A stretch of 64,000 nucleotides of DNA from Xanthomonas phaseoli pv. phaseoli (GCA_022749655.1 CP094244.1:23662-87661), one strand, 5' to 3'. Positions 37,961-48,407 are shown, counted from the first letter of the stretch. A program made the numbers and translations. The notes: generated by a model not told the origin, from the letters alone.

Positions 37961-38346
37961 AAGTTCGGCGGCATGGACGCATCGCTGATGTCCCAGCTCA
38001 GGGAGCTGCAGGACGAGAACCGGCGCCTGAAGAAGATGTACGCCGATGCCCAGCTCAGCGCCGACCTGCTGAAGGAGGCGATGGCGAAAAAAATGGTGAG
38101 GCCATCTCAACGCCGGGAGATGGCCCGATGGGCCGTAGATGGTGGCCACACGAACATCCGGCATGCCTGCCGGACCTTTGCGGTGAGCGAGACCTGCTTT
38201 CGCTATCAAGCCAAGGCCAGCGAGGAGAACGCCCGGATTGCCGATTGGCTGGTGCGGTTGACCACAACCTATCGTGATTGGGGGTTCGGCCTGTGCTTTC
38301 TGCACCTGCGCAACGTGAAGGGCTTTGGCTGGAATCACAAGCGGGT
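37961..38346 (+). mobile_element. Middle fragment of the older IS3-family element
   Basis: Continues the remnant of 31438-31639 after the Tn3 element. It holds the orfA 3' part ([19 protein letters not shown]) and the orfB 5' part ([20 protein letters not shown]). It ends at CACAAGCGGGT where intact copy 2 begins; its own 3' end is missing, so DNA was lost here, probably by recombination between IS copies. Confidence 0.8.
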
Positions 38347-38414
38347 GGTAATCCCCCGCCCATTAGCAGACGCCAGAAGTGGAATTTTCTCGTCCCCTTT
38401 CCCGAGGAGGTTCC

Positions 38415-38681
38415 ATGAAGAAGTCCCGCTTTACCGACAGCCAGATCATCGCCGTGCTCAAGCAGGCCCAGGCCGGTGCGCCCGTGCCGGAGCTGTGCCG
38501 CGAGCACGGCATCAGCTCGGCCACGTTCTACAAGTGGCGCAGCAAGTTCGGCGGCATGGACGTGTCCATGGTCGCGCGCATGAAGGAGCTGGAGGAGGAG
38601 AACCGCCGGCTCAAGAAGATGTACGCCGAGGCGCAGCTCAGTACCGACCTGCTGAAGGAAGCGCTCGCAAAAAAATGGTGA
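38415..38681 (+). CDS. IS3-family OrfA, copy 2
   Basis: Same 88-residue protein as in copies 1 and 3. Confidence 0.9.
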   Translation: MKKSRFTDSQIIAVLKQAQAGAPVPELCREHGISSATFYKWRSKFGGMDVSMVARMKELEEENRRLKKMYAEAQLSTDLLKEALAKKW

Positions 38682-39502
38682 GGCCATCTCAGCGACGCGA
38701 GATGGCCCAATCGGCAGTCACGAGCGGGCGTACGAACATCCGCCACGCCTGCCAGGCCTTCGCGGTGAGCGAGACCTGCTTCCGTTACCAGGCCAAGGCC
38801 AGCGAGCAGAACGCCCGGATCGCCGACTGGCTGGTCCGCCTGACGACCGCCCATCGCGACTGGGGCTTTGGCCTGTGCTACCTGTACCTGCGCAACGTGA
38901 AGGGCTTTGGCTGGAATCACAAGCGGGTCTACCGGATCTACCGCGAGCTGGAGTTGAACCTGCGGATCAAGCCGAGGAAGCGGCTGGTGCGTGAGCGGCC
39001 CGAGCCTCTGGCGGTGCCGGAGGCTATCAACCAGGTCTGGTCGATGGACTTCATGCACGACCAGTTGGCCGACGGCCGCAGCTTCCGGCTGTTCAATGTG
39101 CTCGACGACTTCAATCGCGAGGGGCTGGGGATCGAGGTGGATCTGTCGCTGCCGTCAGCCCGTGTGATCCGATCGCTGGAGCAGATCATCGAGTGGCGCG
39201 GCAAGCCCGCCGTGATCCGCTGCGACAACGGCCCTGAATACATCAGTGGCGCGTTGCTGTCCTGGGCGCAGCGGCATGGTATCCGGGTCGAGCACATCCA
39301 GCCGGGCAAGCCACAGCAGAACGCCTACGTTGAACGCTACAACCGCACCATCCGCTACGCCTGGCTCGCCCAAACCCTGTTCGACACCATCGACCAGGTG
39401 CAGGACAAAGCCACCCGCTGGCTATGGACGTACAACCACGAGCGTCCGAATATGGCGCTCGGCGGCATCACGCCTGCCATGAAGTTGGCGATGGCCGCTT
39501 AG
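38675..39502 (+). CDS. IS3-family OrfB, copy 2
   Basis: Intact DDE transposase part. The reading frame is also open upstream through the older remnant from 37973, so a chimeric longer protein could be read. Confidence 0.88.
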   Translation: MVRPSQRREMAQSAVTSGRTNIRHACQAFAVSETCFRYQAKASEQNARIADWLVRLTTAHRDWGFGLCYLYLRNVKGFGWNHKRVYRIYRELELNLRIKPRKRLVRERPEPLAVPEAINQVWSMDFMHDQLADGRSFRLFNVLDDFNREGLGIEVDLSLPSARVIRSLEQIIEWRGKPAVIRCDNGPEYISGALLSWAQRHGIRVEHIQPGKPQQNAYVERYNRTIRYAWLAQTLFDTIDQVQDKATRWLWTYNHERPNMALGGITPAMKLAMAA

Positions 39503-39534
39503 CTCCACTTCTGGCGACCGCTAAAAGTGGGGGA

Positions 39535-40092
39535 TTACCGCGCCGGCTCAGCGGCCGGAAGGTGGGCCGGCGGCGACGTGCGCGCGCCGATCGCCGGCAC
39601 GACCTGTATCGCCTTCGGCACCACCCTGGCGCTCGCGAGTACCTTCTGCACGTAGCTCGGCTGGCCCGCCTTGTCGGGCCGGAAGCCGCGCGAGAAATTA
39701 CCGGAGTAGTAGCAAGAGAACGCCGCGTGCAGCGGGTCTTTCTCGCTGGTCAGCTTGGCCGACGCACGCGCGTAGCAGTCTTGCAGGATCTTCGATCCCG
39801 CACGCAGATTGGCGCAGGCGTCGAACGCCTGCGCATATGTCAACTTGTACTTCGGAAGGTTGCGCCGATTGACCTGGGCGATGCCCAGTGAAAAGTTCCA
39901 GCCGCCCGCTTCCAATTGCTGCGCAGTGGCGACGGCTTCCTCAAGATTTACGGGTTGACGGGCTAGTCGCCCGTCAACCACGCCAATCGCATACGGGTTG
40001 AAACCCGACTCGACTTGCACCAGCGCTGCCATCGTCTGCGGCGCGACGGTCGGTGCGCACTGCTGCGCAAGATCCATGAACTCCAGCAACAT
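39535..40092 (-). pseudogene. VirB1-like lytic transglycosylase, C-terminus cut by IS
   Basis: 185 residues remain from ATG 40092. Catalytic Glu in VQVESGFNPYAIGV, then SLGIAQVNRRNL and FSCYYSGNFSRGF, then a Pro/Ala-rich start of the tail. The stop TAA is supplied by the end of IS3 copy 2. The catalytic domain is complete, so activity is possible. It is a different subfamily from the enzyme at 4512-5102, suggesting a relic of another T4SS locus. Confidence 0.8.
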
Positions 40093-40162
40093 ATGGCCTC
40101 CATCGTTGGGTCTGGAGACCAGAATAACATATATTGGTAAATACAGTTATGACATATTGGCT

Positions 40163-40639
40163 TCAGCTTTTTGCCAGTTTGGCGTTGGCCGGCATATCCC
40201 CAACAACCGCCATCGGTCGAGCCTCGCCCGGTAATCCCTGGTTGCGGAGCAGAGTAAATCCGTCCAACGGATCTTTCTCCAACAATAGATCGTTGAGACG
40301 TTTCAAGTCCTTAAACATTCTCGGTCTGTCGCGATTCCTCCGAGTGGTCAAATACCACTCCTTGTCGCGCTCGCCAAGAAGTTGCGCTAGAACGTAGTAA
40401 GCCTCGGGTACCCCCATAGGTTTGATCTGTTTAAGAAAACCACCCTTTCTATCTGCAAATTTTGCAGTGACGTAAAAACCGCTCGGCGTTTCAAATACCT
40501 TGATGTGATTCACAATATTATATTGGGCGGCCAACTCTAGATCACTCTCCAAAATAGAATTAGACAGGGTGCAGGGTGGGTAAACGGGTGGTAGGGCGGC
40601 TCCCATGAGGCGGTCGCGATCTCGGTCTCGGTCGTTCAT
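40163..40639 (-). CDS. Hypothetical protein next to virB1
   Basis: 158 residues. It starts with an Asp/Arg repeat (NDRDRDRDRL), contains IKVFETPSGFYVTAKFADRK and ends hydrophilic. No family recognised. Same strand as the virB1-like gene, 70 bp apart. The spacer holds AT-rich CATATTGG-type repeats that may be a promoter. Confidence 0.5.
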   Translation of the reverse strand: MNDRDRDRDRLMGAALPPVYPPCTLSNSILESDLELAAQYNIVNHIKVFETPSGFYVTAKFADRKGGFLKQIKPMGVPEAYYVLAQLLGERDKEWYLTTRRNRDRPRMFKDLKRLNDLLLEKDPLDGFTLLRNQGLPGEARPMAVVGDMPANAKLAKS

Positions 40640-42183
40640 CTTAAAATTTTCCTATCCTACTGCCAAAGCACCGCATATTGGTAATCTATTTGCATCATTT
40701 CGGTTCCATGGTCCGCTCAGAGAACGAGCTGGCTGGCTCACCCCATCCCCCGACCTGCGGGCAGGGGATGGGGACGGGCTTTCGTAAACCGAACCCGGCT
40801 GTGCCGGTTTCGGCCCTTCGGGCTTCAATCCCTTTCGGGTCCGGCGAACAGCAAGGAACGCCGGTAGTGCTCGGCGGCTTACCCTCACTGCGCGAAACGC
40901 GAACCAACATGCATAAATCTGCATCCCCAAACTGCCGCGCTACATGGCCACACTGTACTATGTTGGCGACAAAAATGTAATTTTCGATATGGAAGTGTCA
41001 CCAAGAAGACGAAGCCTGGCGCAATACTGGCAGAGCGAAGCAAGGCATTGCCCTGCAAAGGAATTTAGCAGGCGCGCCGCGCCGCTTACCGACAAATCTG
41101 CTTGTTCCATCGTGAATTTGTCGTCACCGTCTCAGTAAGGAGCGGTGAGCGGCGCCGCGCCTGCCGTGGCGGCTGAAATTGGCGACTGCCCACATACCCA
41201 CCGCCTCGCTGCGGGTGCCATAGAAGGCCCCTGCGCAGACCGTGGATATGTGGACAGCGCCGGCGGCGCTGGTGCGCCTTGGTGACGACCAAGCAGGCGT
41301 CGCCGGCGAGATCCGTGACCAAGGATTGGCGACAGCCTGGCGGTTGGCCAGATCGAGGCCTGTCGCCAACGTGCCGGTCGGCATGTGTCACCAACGTCGT
41401 CGCCAGCGCCGACGACCAGGTGCCCGCTCCGGGGTGTAGGGGGAACCCCCTACGGACAACGCTTCACCCGCGCACGCGCGGCTTCAGCGCCGAGGACAAC
41501 GCTCCCGCCGCCGGCAGGGAGCCGCCCTCACCCTCCCCTGCAAACCCGCTTTTGATGGCACCGCCGCCAGGCCGTCCCCGGCTTGTCCACGGCCGGTGCG
41601 CAGCGCCGCCCCCGGGGCCCGGAGACCTCCGTATCGGAGGGTCCGGGGAAGCGGTGGGCAAGCTGGGGGCGGGCGTCCTCGCACCCGCCACGCAAGACAG
41701 TTGCAGCGCTGGCGCGCCACACGTTCCGCGCTCGCGCGCAAGACAGTTTCAGCGTGCCGATCGCACGCCGGCCAGTGCGGCCGCCCTGCCCTGCAGAACG
41801 GCCACCAGCTCGATCACCGAGGCGATCACCAGCGGCGGCCGCACACGGCCGCAGAACCGCGCCTGCGGCTCGCCGGAACGGCTCTACCTGCCCGTCGCTG
41901 ACGCGACGCGCACACGGTCCACGGGACCGCTCCCAAGCGTCGCCGGTGGCGTGCTGCATCGCTGAGCCCCTTTCGCCTGCCCTGAACGGTAGTCCGGGCG
42001 CTGCGCGCGCATCCAGGGCACCGCTTCGCTGATCCGCTCACCCGGTCCCTGCGCTGCGCTCCGGGCTGCGGCTTCCCGTCTCCCTGGACACCCGCTTGAC
42101 CCGGCCGACCTACGGGCAACACGGCGAAAGGCACTCAGCGAAGCAATGTCCAACTCCCCCACAACAGCAAAAGGAGCGTCCCA
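40640..42183. other. 1.5 kb without a convincing gene
   Basis: GC-rich with many overlapping false frames. A strong hairpin CCCCATCCCC/GGGGATGGGG lies at 40741-40773, further small hairpins follow to 40860, and two copies of an 18-bp repeat (CGCAAGACAGTTGCAGCG and a one-base variant) are at 41691-41708 and 41737-41754. It may be a decayed region or hold structured RNA. I cannot assign more. Confidence 0.4.
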
Positions 42184-42597
42184 ATGAACCTAAACACGTC
42201 CGCGCTGAAGCGCGATACACAAGATCAAAAGCCGGCTCCTGCATCTAGCAAAGCAATGTGGATAGACGCGAAGGACATCAAGCCGGGTGACGTGCTGCTG
42301 GGCATGTTCAACGGGGTGGCTGCGCGCCGGGACAACGTGCAGGAAGTGCGGGCCGGGTGGTGGTGCCGCGTGTACGTGCTGGCAAACGGTGGTTACGACG
42401 TGATGACCTATCGCGCCGATGCCCGTGTCTACATCGAGCGCGGTCCTCTCTTCCACATCGAGGCCGTCAGCAAGCACAGCGGCGAGCGCCTGCGTCTGAC
42501 CCGCTATCCGATGAGCCGCCAGCAATGCGAGACCCTCATGGGCACGATCAGCCGTCATCCCTCGCGCCGCATCGAGCTGGTCGAGGTGCAGGCATGA
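42184..42597 (+). CDS. Hypothetical plasmid protein
   Basis: 137 residues. MWIDAKDIKPGDVLLGMFNG, then VRAGWWCRVYVLANGGYDVM, suggests a small beta-barrel domain. A ribosome site AAGGAG lies upstream. It overlaps the next gene by four bases (ATGA), so the two are co-translated. No family recognised. Confidence 0.6.
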   Translation: MNLNTSALKRDTQDQKPAPASSKAMWIDAKDIKPGDVLLGMFNGVAARRDNVQEVRAGWWCRVYVLANGGYDVMTYRADARVYIERGPLFHIEAVSKHSGERLRLTRYPMSRQQCETLMGTISRHPSRRIELVEVQA

Positions 42598-42735
42598 GCA
42601 TCTTCGACGCTGACGACCTGGTGACCAGCACCCTCGCGCCCGTCATCACGATCCGACCGGAGATCCGCACCATGAACCGCTTGAAGAAGACCCGCTATAT
42701 CCCCGCCAACGCCGAGGCCCGCGAGTTCCCGCAGG

Positions 42736-44061
42736 GGGCGTGTCCTAGATTTTGTGTAACCGGGCCACAGGCAGGAGACTGCCACCTAACCCGGAGACAC
42801 CATGAGCCCACGCACACATGAGGTACCCGACGAGCTGCTTAGCAGCCTGTTGGTCAACTACACCAAACCCGAGGATCTGATCGGCGAGAACGGCCTGCTC
42901 AAGCAGCTGACCAAGCGGTTGGTGGAGCGGGCGCTGGACGCGGAGATGACCGAACACCTCGGTCATGACAAGCATGAGCCGGTCGCCAACGCGGCCGGCA
43001 ACACGCGCAACGGACGCAGCCGCAAGACGCTCAAGGGCGAGTTCGGCGAGCTGCCGATCGAGATTCCGCGTGATCGCCACGGCAGCTTCGCGCCACAGCT
43101 GATCCCCAAGCACCAGACCCGCTGGGCCGGCTTCGATGACAAGATCTTGTCGTTGTACGCGCGCGGCATGACCGTGCGCGAGATCCAGTCGCACCTGGAG
43201 GAGATGTACGGCACCGAGGTGTCGCCGAGTCTGATTTCCTCAGTCACCGATGCGGTCGTCGAGGAGGTCAAGGCGTGGCAGGCGCGGCCACTGGATCCGG
43301 TCTATCCGATCGTCTATCTGGACTGCATCCACGTCAAAGTGCGCGGGCGCGGTGCGGGTCAAGGCGGTGTACCTGGCCATCGGCATCACCATGGGCGGCG
43401 AGAAGGAAGTGCTGGGCCTATGGCTGGCGCAGGCCGAGGGTGCCAAGTTTTGGCTGCAAGTCGTGACGGAGCTACGCAACCGCGGGGTGCAGGACATCTT
43501 CATTGCCTGCGTCGATGGCCTGAAGGGGTTTCCCGAGGCGATCGAGGCGGTGTTCCCGCAGACCACCGTGCAGCTGTGCATCGTGCACATGGTGCGGCAC
43601 AGCCTGAACTACGTCTCGTGGAAACGCCGCGCCGAGGTTGCCGCCGATCTCAAGCGCATTTACGCCTGCGCCACCGTCGAGGAGGCCGAGCAGGCACTGA
43701 CCGAGTTCGAGGCCAAGTGGGACGCCCAGTACCCGCCCATCAGCCAGTCATGGCGGCGCAATTGGTCACGACTGATCCCGTTCTTCGACTACCCACCGGA
43801 GATCCGCAAGGTGATCTATACGACCAACGCCATCGAGTCGGTCAACATGAGCCTGCGCAAGCTGACCAAGAACCGCGGCGCGTTCCCCAGCGACGAAGCC
43901 TTGATGAAACTGTTCTACCTGGCTCTGCGCAACATCACCAAGAAATGGACGCTGCCGATCCGCGACTGGAAGGCTGCGCTGAACCGCTTTACGATCCAGT
44001 TCGAGGGGCGACTTCCTCAGCGGTAACCCAAACCACGGTTACACAAAATTCTGCACACGCT
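42736..44061 (+). mobile_element. IS256-family element copy 1 (1326 bp)
   Basis: Ends share GCGTGT and TTTTGTGTAACC; an 8-bp duplication CCCGCAGG flanks it (42728-42735 and 44062-44069), as expected for IS256. The transposase has a 2-bp deletion relative to copy 2. Confidence 0.88.
42802..44026 (+). pseudogene. IS256-family transposase, copy 1, frameshifted
   Basis: A mutator-type DDE transposase of about 408 residues. Marks: [36 protein letters not shown] and [16 protein letters not shown]. Copy 1 lacks GA near 43345 and shifts frame after VKVR; downstream residues continue in the other frame to 44026. Confidence 0.85.
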
Positions 44062-44646
44062 CCCGCAGGCCGGCGTTGTCGCCTACTGCTACGTCAGCGG
44101 CGTGCGCTACGCCCTGCTGGCCTACAAGGGTCGGCAGATCCGCGCCGCTCTCAACCTGGCATTCACCACGGCCGAGCAGCGCGATAGGCACCTGACCAGC
44201 TACATCGAGCGGCAGACCGCGAATGAGAACGCCAAGCGAGAGCGCCGCGAAACCGGCCACGGCTTGGCGGTGGGTGACATCGTGTATGAAACCTACGGCT
44301 ACGAGCAGACGAACGTGCACTTCTACGAAGTCACGCGCGTACCGTCCGCACGCTCCGCCGTGGTGTGCGAGATCGAGGCCGAGAAGACCGAGGCCGGCGA
44401 GAAGGCCATGGCCGGCACCGCCGTGCCTCGCCCCGGTGTCTTCAAGGCTGGCGCCATGCCGCGCATGCACCGCGCCGCCTATTTGCACGTCCTGAGTAGT
44501 GGCGCCGGCCACCACCGCAACCTGTCCAAGTGGGACGGCAGGCCCAAGAATTACAGCTCCTATTATTAACCTTGCTATTGGCTGAATGTGCGAGCGCGAA
44601 AACATCATTTCGCGCCGCGCTTCGCCACTTTCGTTAGCCAATATGA

Positions 44647-44652
44647 TATAAT
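44647..44652 (+). promoter_or_regulatory. Probable -10 element (TATAAT)
   Basis: A consensus TATAAT in the AT-rich gap before the gene at 44711, inside a near-palindrome CCAATATGATATAATTTGG. No good -35 box was seen. Confidence 0.4.
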
Positions 44653-44710
44653 TTGGCCACAAGAAAACTGCGGATTGGTCGCCCACCCGCAGCCACCACA
44701 AGAGCGAAGC

Positions 44711-45022
44711 ATGAACGTCAAGCCTGCCGAAGTGCCTGCCATCGTCGCGGAACTCATGGCCAAGTACGACACCGCCCGAAGCCGCGCGATCCAGGCGCAG
44801 GGCTCCCAATTCAACGAAGCCGCGTTCCACGCCTGGTTCACCCAGCAGGTGCAGGGACCGGAAGCGCTGGCGGCTACTGCCGGCAACCTGGCGGCCGCAC
44901 TGATGATCGCCCGAGACTACATGGACGACCACACCGGCCAGCACGAAGACATCGCGGCCGTAGATGCCGCTTTGGCGCACTACAACGAACTCGTCGCCCT
45001 CTCTCAGAAGAAAAAGCAATGA
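44711..45022 (+). CDS. Hypothetical plasmid protein
   Basis: 103 residues: VKPAEVPAIVAELMAKYD, then QFNEAAFHAWFTQQVQGPEA. Helical and acidic with a Lys-rich end. It overlaps the next gene by four bases. No family recognised. A member of a run of small plasmid genes between the IS256 copies. Confidence 0.55.
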   Translation: MNVKPAEVPAIVAELMAKYDTARSRAIQAQGSQFNEAAFHAWFTQQVQGPEALAATAGNLAAALMIARDYMDDHTGQHEDIAAVDAALAHYNELVALSQKKKQ

Positions 45023-45249
45023 ACATCGAGCCGATCGAACTCGCCGCCATCCTCGCAGGCCTTCGCCTGCTTCAGCGGCACGACGCGCTGCCGGCTGACA
45101 TCGATTCCATTCTGACCGACGCCGGTCCGCGCATCACCGATAGCGACATCGACGCGCTGTGCGAGCGCATCAACGCCGGCGACTTGGTGCCTGCCAAAGC
45201 GGTTTCCACGTTGGTCAAGGCAGCGCGGGACACCCGGTCGCTGTCCTGA
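45019..45249 (+). CDS. Hypothetical plasmid protein
   Basis: 76 residues, helical: IEPIELAAILAGLRLLQRHD and ALCERINAGDLVPAKAVST. Co-translated with the previous gene (ATGA overlap). No family recognised. Confidence 0.55.
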   Translation: MNIEPIELAAILAGLRLLQRHDALPADIDSILTDAGPRITDSDIDALCERINAGDLVPAKAVSTLVKAARDTRSLS

Positions 45250-45292
45250 TCCCGCACCAGCCAAGCGTCACTCACAGCTAGGAGTAATCCGC

Positions 45293-45612
45293 ATGTCGAA
45301 CTATCAGCAAATCCATGGTTTCACCGCCGCCGGCGACGAACGTTTCGGACCTTCATCGCGGCCCACTTCGCCGATAATCCGTTCATCGCCGCGCACTACC
45401 ATGGCGATCCCGAGGAAGCGCGCCGTGACTGCCTCAGTGTGTTGGAAGACAACTTGAATGGCGCCGGCGGCCCGCTGACCTGGGGGCTTCTGTCGCCCAG
45501 CAGTCCGGGCGATCTGCCCCACAGCTTCACGGTGGACCTCGATGAACTCATCATCGCGGACGTGGACAACGGCGACGAGGACGACGCCGACACCGCCGCC
45601 TCGGCGGCCTAG
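45293..45612 (+). CDS. Hypothetical acidic protein (one frameshift)
   Basis: About 106 residues after repair. ATG 45293 follows AGGAG. It starts MSNYQQIHGFTAAGDER; the frame slips near 45340 and continues as FRTFIAAHFADNPFIAAHYH, ending in an Asp/Glu-rich tail at 45612. No family recognised. Confidence 0.5.
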
Positions 45613-45770
45613 GGGAGGCGCCATGCAGCAGTCCATGACGCTTAGCGATTCCCTGCCGCCCCCATGCAAGCGCACTCATGGGGTAAGCTCACCCCGGCCG
45701 TTGAAGACAAATTCCCTCATATGTCACGCAACCCCTGTTTCCCGCAGCTCACGATCCGCAGGAACGATCG

Positions 45771-46811
45771 ATGAACTCCGCACAGCGCATCGATGCGCTC
45801 ACCGGAATTCGCGGACTGGCCGCGTTGCTAGTGGTCTATTCGCATCTTGCGGAAGACGGATTCTTCTCGCGTAGCCATCTGTATCCGGGCGAAGTGGGCG
45901 TCATGGTGTTTTTCACCCTGAGCGGATTCCTGATGGCCTTTCTCTACGGCCACAAGCAATTCGACTACTCTTCCGTGGTGCGCTATGGCATCTCGCGTTT
46001 TTCGCGGATCGCTCCGGCCTATCTGTTTGTCGTGATCGGCTCCTACCTGATCTACAACCTGATCGACCCATCGTTCGTCTACGCGATCACCCATCACAAC
46101 TTGCTGCGTCACCTGTTGTTCTCCGGCAACGTGTCCGCGCTGTGGAGCATTCCACCGGAGGTGCAGTTCTACGCGGTGTTCGTGGTCCTGTGGTTCGCAC
46201 TGTGGAAATTCAGAAACCAAGGCAACGCCTCCGTGCTTGCAATCGTCCTGACCGCGATTTTTCTGCTGATCTCCTACCGCGACCAACTGCCCGGCACCTT
46301 TGTCGGCTCCAAGATGCAGTACTTCTTCTCGGGCGTGCTGTTCGGGTTGTTCCGCAATCAAGCCTGGTCCGACAAGGGTATGCGCACGCTTGCGTTGCTG
46401 CAAGGCCTGACGCTGATCGTTATCGGCTTGGTCATCGCAAGTATCCTGCCGGTGGAATTCGGCAGCAAGCGCGAGTTCTACAACTATCTGGAAGGCGCGT
46501 TGTTCTCGGGCATCTTCGTGTTCATGTTCTCCTTCGATACACCGCTGAGCAAGCTGCTGTTCGGCTATCGGCCGATCATGATGTGCGGCGAGTTCAGCTT
46601 CTCGATGTATCTGCTAAATATTCCGGTGATCTATGTCGCCATGAAATTACTGGGCGACCAGGCGCATACCCCGGCCATGGCCGCGCTGATCACCTTGGTG
46701 GTTTTCTTGCTGGCATGGCTGATGTATCGCGTCATCGAGCTGCCCGGTAACACGCTGTTGCGGCGCATTGGAACCAGGCTTTCCGAAGCGCGTCCGTTAG
46801 GGATGGTCTGA
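45771..46811 (+). CDS. Acyltransferase 3 family membrane protein
   Basis: 346 residues with about ten membrane segments. DALTGIRGLAALLVVYSHL carries the conserved Arg and His of acyltransferase 3 (OafA-like) enzymes, which transfer acetyl or other acyl groups to surface polysaccharides. FFTLSGFLMAFLYG and RYGISRFSRIAPAYLF are also typical. It lies between two IS256 copies beside an IS5 remnant, so it is probably recent cargo. It could alter lipopolysaccharide or exopolysaccharide; substrate unknown. Confidence 0.85.
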   Translation: MNSAQRIDALTGIRGLAALLVVYSHLAEDGFFSRSHLYPGEVGVMVFFTLSGFLMAFLYGHKQFDYSSVVRYGISRFSRIAPAYLFVVIGSYLIYNLIDPSFVYAITHHNLLRHLLFSGNVSALWSIPPEVQFYAVFVVLWFALWKFRNQGNASVLAIVLTAIFLLISYRDQLPGTFVGSKMQYFFSGVLFGLFRNQAWSDKGMRTLALLQGLTLIVIGLVIASILPVEFGSKREFYNYLEGALFSGIFVFMFSFDTPLSKLLFGYRPIMMCGEFSFSMYLLNIPVIYVAMKLLGDQAHTPAMAALITLVVFLLAWLMYRVIELPGNTLLRRIGTRLSEARPLGMV

Positions 46812-46914
46812 TCAATGCGGCCAGAGGATGCGTCGACCCGCATCGGTAGCGCTGACTACGCTCACACCTTCGGTTTTTCGCTGTTTCCAGCGCATTCTCG
46901 GGGCGTTCTCCCCA

Positions 46915-47017
46915 TTACAGGCACAACTTCCCAACGGCAGGCATCAACTGCTTCCGCTTCAGCCACAGGTTCGACAGCGCAAAGAGCGTCAGCACCTGCG
47001 CGGTGTTTTTGACCAGG
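46915..47017 (-). pseudogene. 3' end of an IS5-type transposase
   Basis: On the minus strand the last 33 codons read LVKNTAQVLTLFALSNLW and end at TAA 46917-46915. The rest was removed by IS256 copy 2, which begins at 47018. The downstream end of the old IS is near 46870-46910 (CGGTTTTTCGCTGTTTCC). Confidence 0.65.
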
Positions 47018-48344
47018 GGGCGTGTCCTAGATTTTGTGTAACCGGGCCACAGGCAGGAGACTGCCACCTAACCCGGAGACACCATGAGCCCACGCACACA
47101 TGAGGTACCCGACGAGCTGCTTAGCAGCCTGTTGGTCAACTACACCAAACCCGAGGATCTGATCGGCGAGAACGGCCTGCTCAAGCAGCTGACCAAGCGG
47201 TTGGTGGAGCGGGCGCTGGACGCGGAGATGACCGAACACCTCGGTCATGACAAGCATGAGCCGGTCGCCAACGCGGCCGGCAACACGCGCAACGGACGCA
47301 GCCGCAAGACGCTCAAGGGCGAGTTCGGCGAGCTGCCGATCGAGATTCCGCGTGATCGCCACGGCAGCTTCGCGCCACAGCTGATCCCCAAGCACCAGAC
47401 CCGCTGGGCCGGCTTCGATGACAAGATCTTGTCGTTGTACGCGCGCGGCATGACCGTGCGCGAGATCCAGTCGCACCTGGAGGAGATGTACGGCACCGAG
47501 GTGTCGCCGAGTCTGATTTCCTCAGTCACCGATGCGGTCGTCGAGGAGGTCAAGGCGTGGCAGGCGCGGCCACTGGATCCGGTCTATCCGATCGTCTATC
47601 TGGACTGCATCCACGTCAAAGTGCGCGAGGGCGCGGTGCGGGTCAAGGCGGTGTACCTGGCCATCGGCATCACCATGGGCGGCGAGAAGGAAGTGCTGGG
47701 CCTATGGCTGGCGCAGGCCGAGGGTGCCAAGTTTTGGCTGCAAGTCGTGACGGAGCTACGCAACCGCGGGGTGCAGGACATCTTCATTGCCTGCGTCGAT
47801 GGCCTGAAGGGGTTTCCCGAGGCGATCGAGGCGGTGTTCCCGCAGACCACCGTGCAGCTGTGCATCGTGCACATGGTGCGGCACAGCCTGAACTACGTCT
47901 CGTGGAAACGCCGCGCCGAGGTTGCCGCCGATCTCAAGCGCATTTACGCCTGCGCCACCGTCGAGGAGGCCGAGCAGGCACTGACCGAGTTCGAGGCCAA
48001 GTGGGACGCCCAGTACCCGCCCATCAGCCAGTCATGGCGGCGCAATTGGTCACGACTGATCCCGTTCTTCGACTACCCACCGGAGATCCGCAAGGTGATC
48101 TATACGACCAAGCCATCGAGTCGGTCAACATGAGCCTGCGCAAGCTGACCAAGAACCGCGGCGCGTTCCCCAGCGACGAAGCCTTGATGAAACTGTTCTA
48201 CCTGGCTCTGCGCAACATCACCAAGAAATGGACGCTGCCGATCCGCGACTGGAAGGCTGCGCTGAACCGCTTTACGATCCAGTTCGAGGGGCGACTTCCT
48301 CAGCGGTAACCCAAACCACGGTTACACAAAATTCTGCACACGCT
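47018..48344 (+). mobile_element. IS256-family element copy 2 (1327 bp)
   Basis: Same orientation as copy 1. The flanking 8-mers differ (TGACCAGG left, CGGACTCG right), so this copy has no target duplication and probably marks a deletion or recombination. With copy 1 it brackets 44062-47017. Confidence 0.88.
47084..48309 (+). pseudogene. IS256-family transposase, copy 2, frameshifted late
   Basis: Intact through [16 protein letters not shown] where copy 1 is broken, but it lacks one C near 48113 (TTK instead of TTNAIESVN) and then changes frame. Between them the two copies give the complete 408-residue sequence. Confidence 0.85.
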
Positions 48345-48407
48345 CGGACTCGGGAATAGTCCTTGCATGTCCTGCTTTGCACGCTACGTGCGAAACAGGT
48401 TGAGCCA

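Larger units (their letters stand above)
38347..39539 (+). mobile_element. IS3-family element copy 2 (1193 bp)
   Basis: Identical in length and ends to copy 1 but in the opposite orientation. The flanking 4-mers differ (GGGT left, GCGC right), so it was not left by a simple insertion. The left side joins the older IS remnant and the right side cuts a virB1-like gene. Confidence 0.9.
42594..44569 (+). pseudogene. YGYEQTN-type conserved protein, split by IS256 element
   Basis: The 5' part is 42594-42735 and the 3' part 44070-44569. Removing the IS and one CCCGCAGG restores [17 protein letters not shown] in frame. The C-terminal half (GDIVYETYGYEQTNVHFYEV, then KWDGRPKNYSSYY) is homologous to the intact protein at 57168-57761. 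Such proteins occur on phages and plasmids with no known role. Disrupted. Confidence 0.75.

Noticed and set aside
37973..39502. A single 509-residue transposase
   Set aside because: It is an accidental read-through from the older IS remnant into intact IS3 copy 2; the junction is at 38346/38347.
41279..42162. Several long frames on both strands at 41.3-42.2 kb
   Set aside because: All are Arg/Pro/Ala-rich, overlap each other, and lack ribosome sites; high GC alone explains them.
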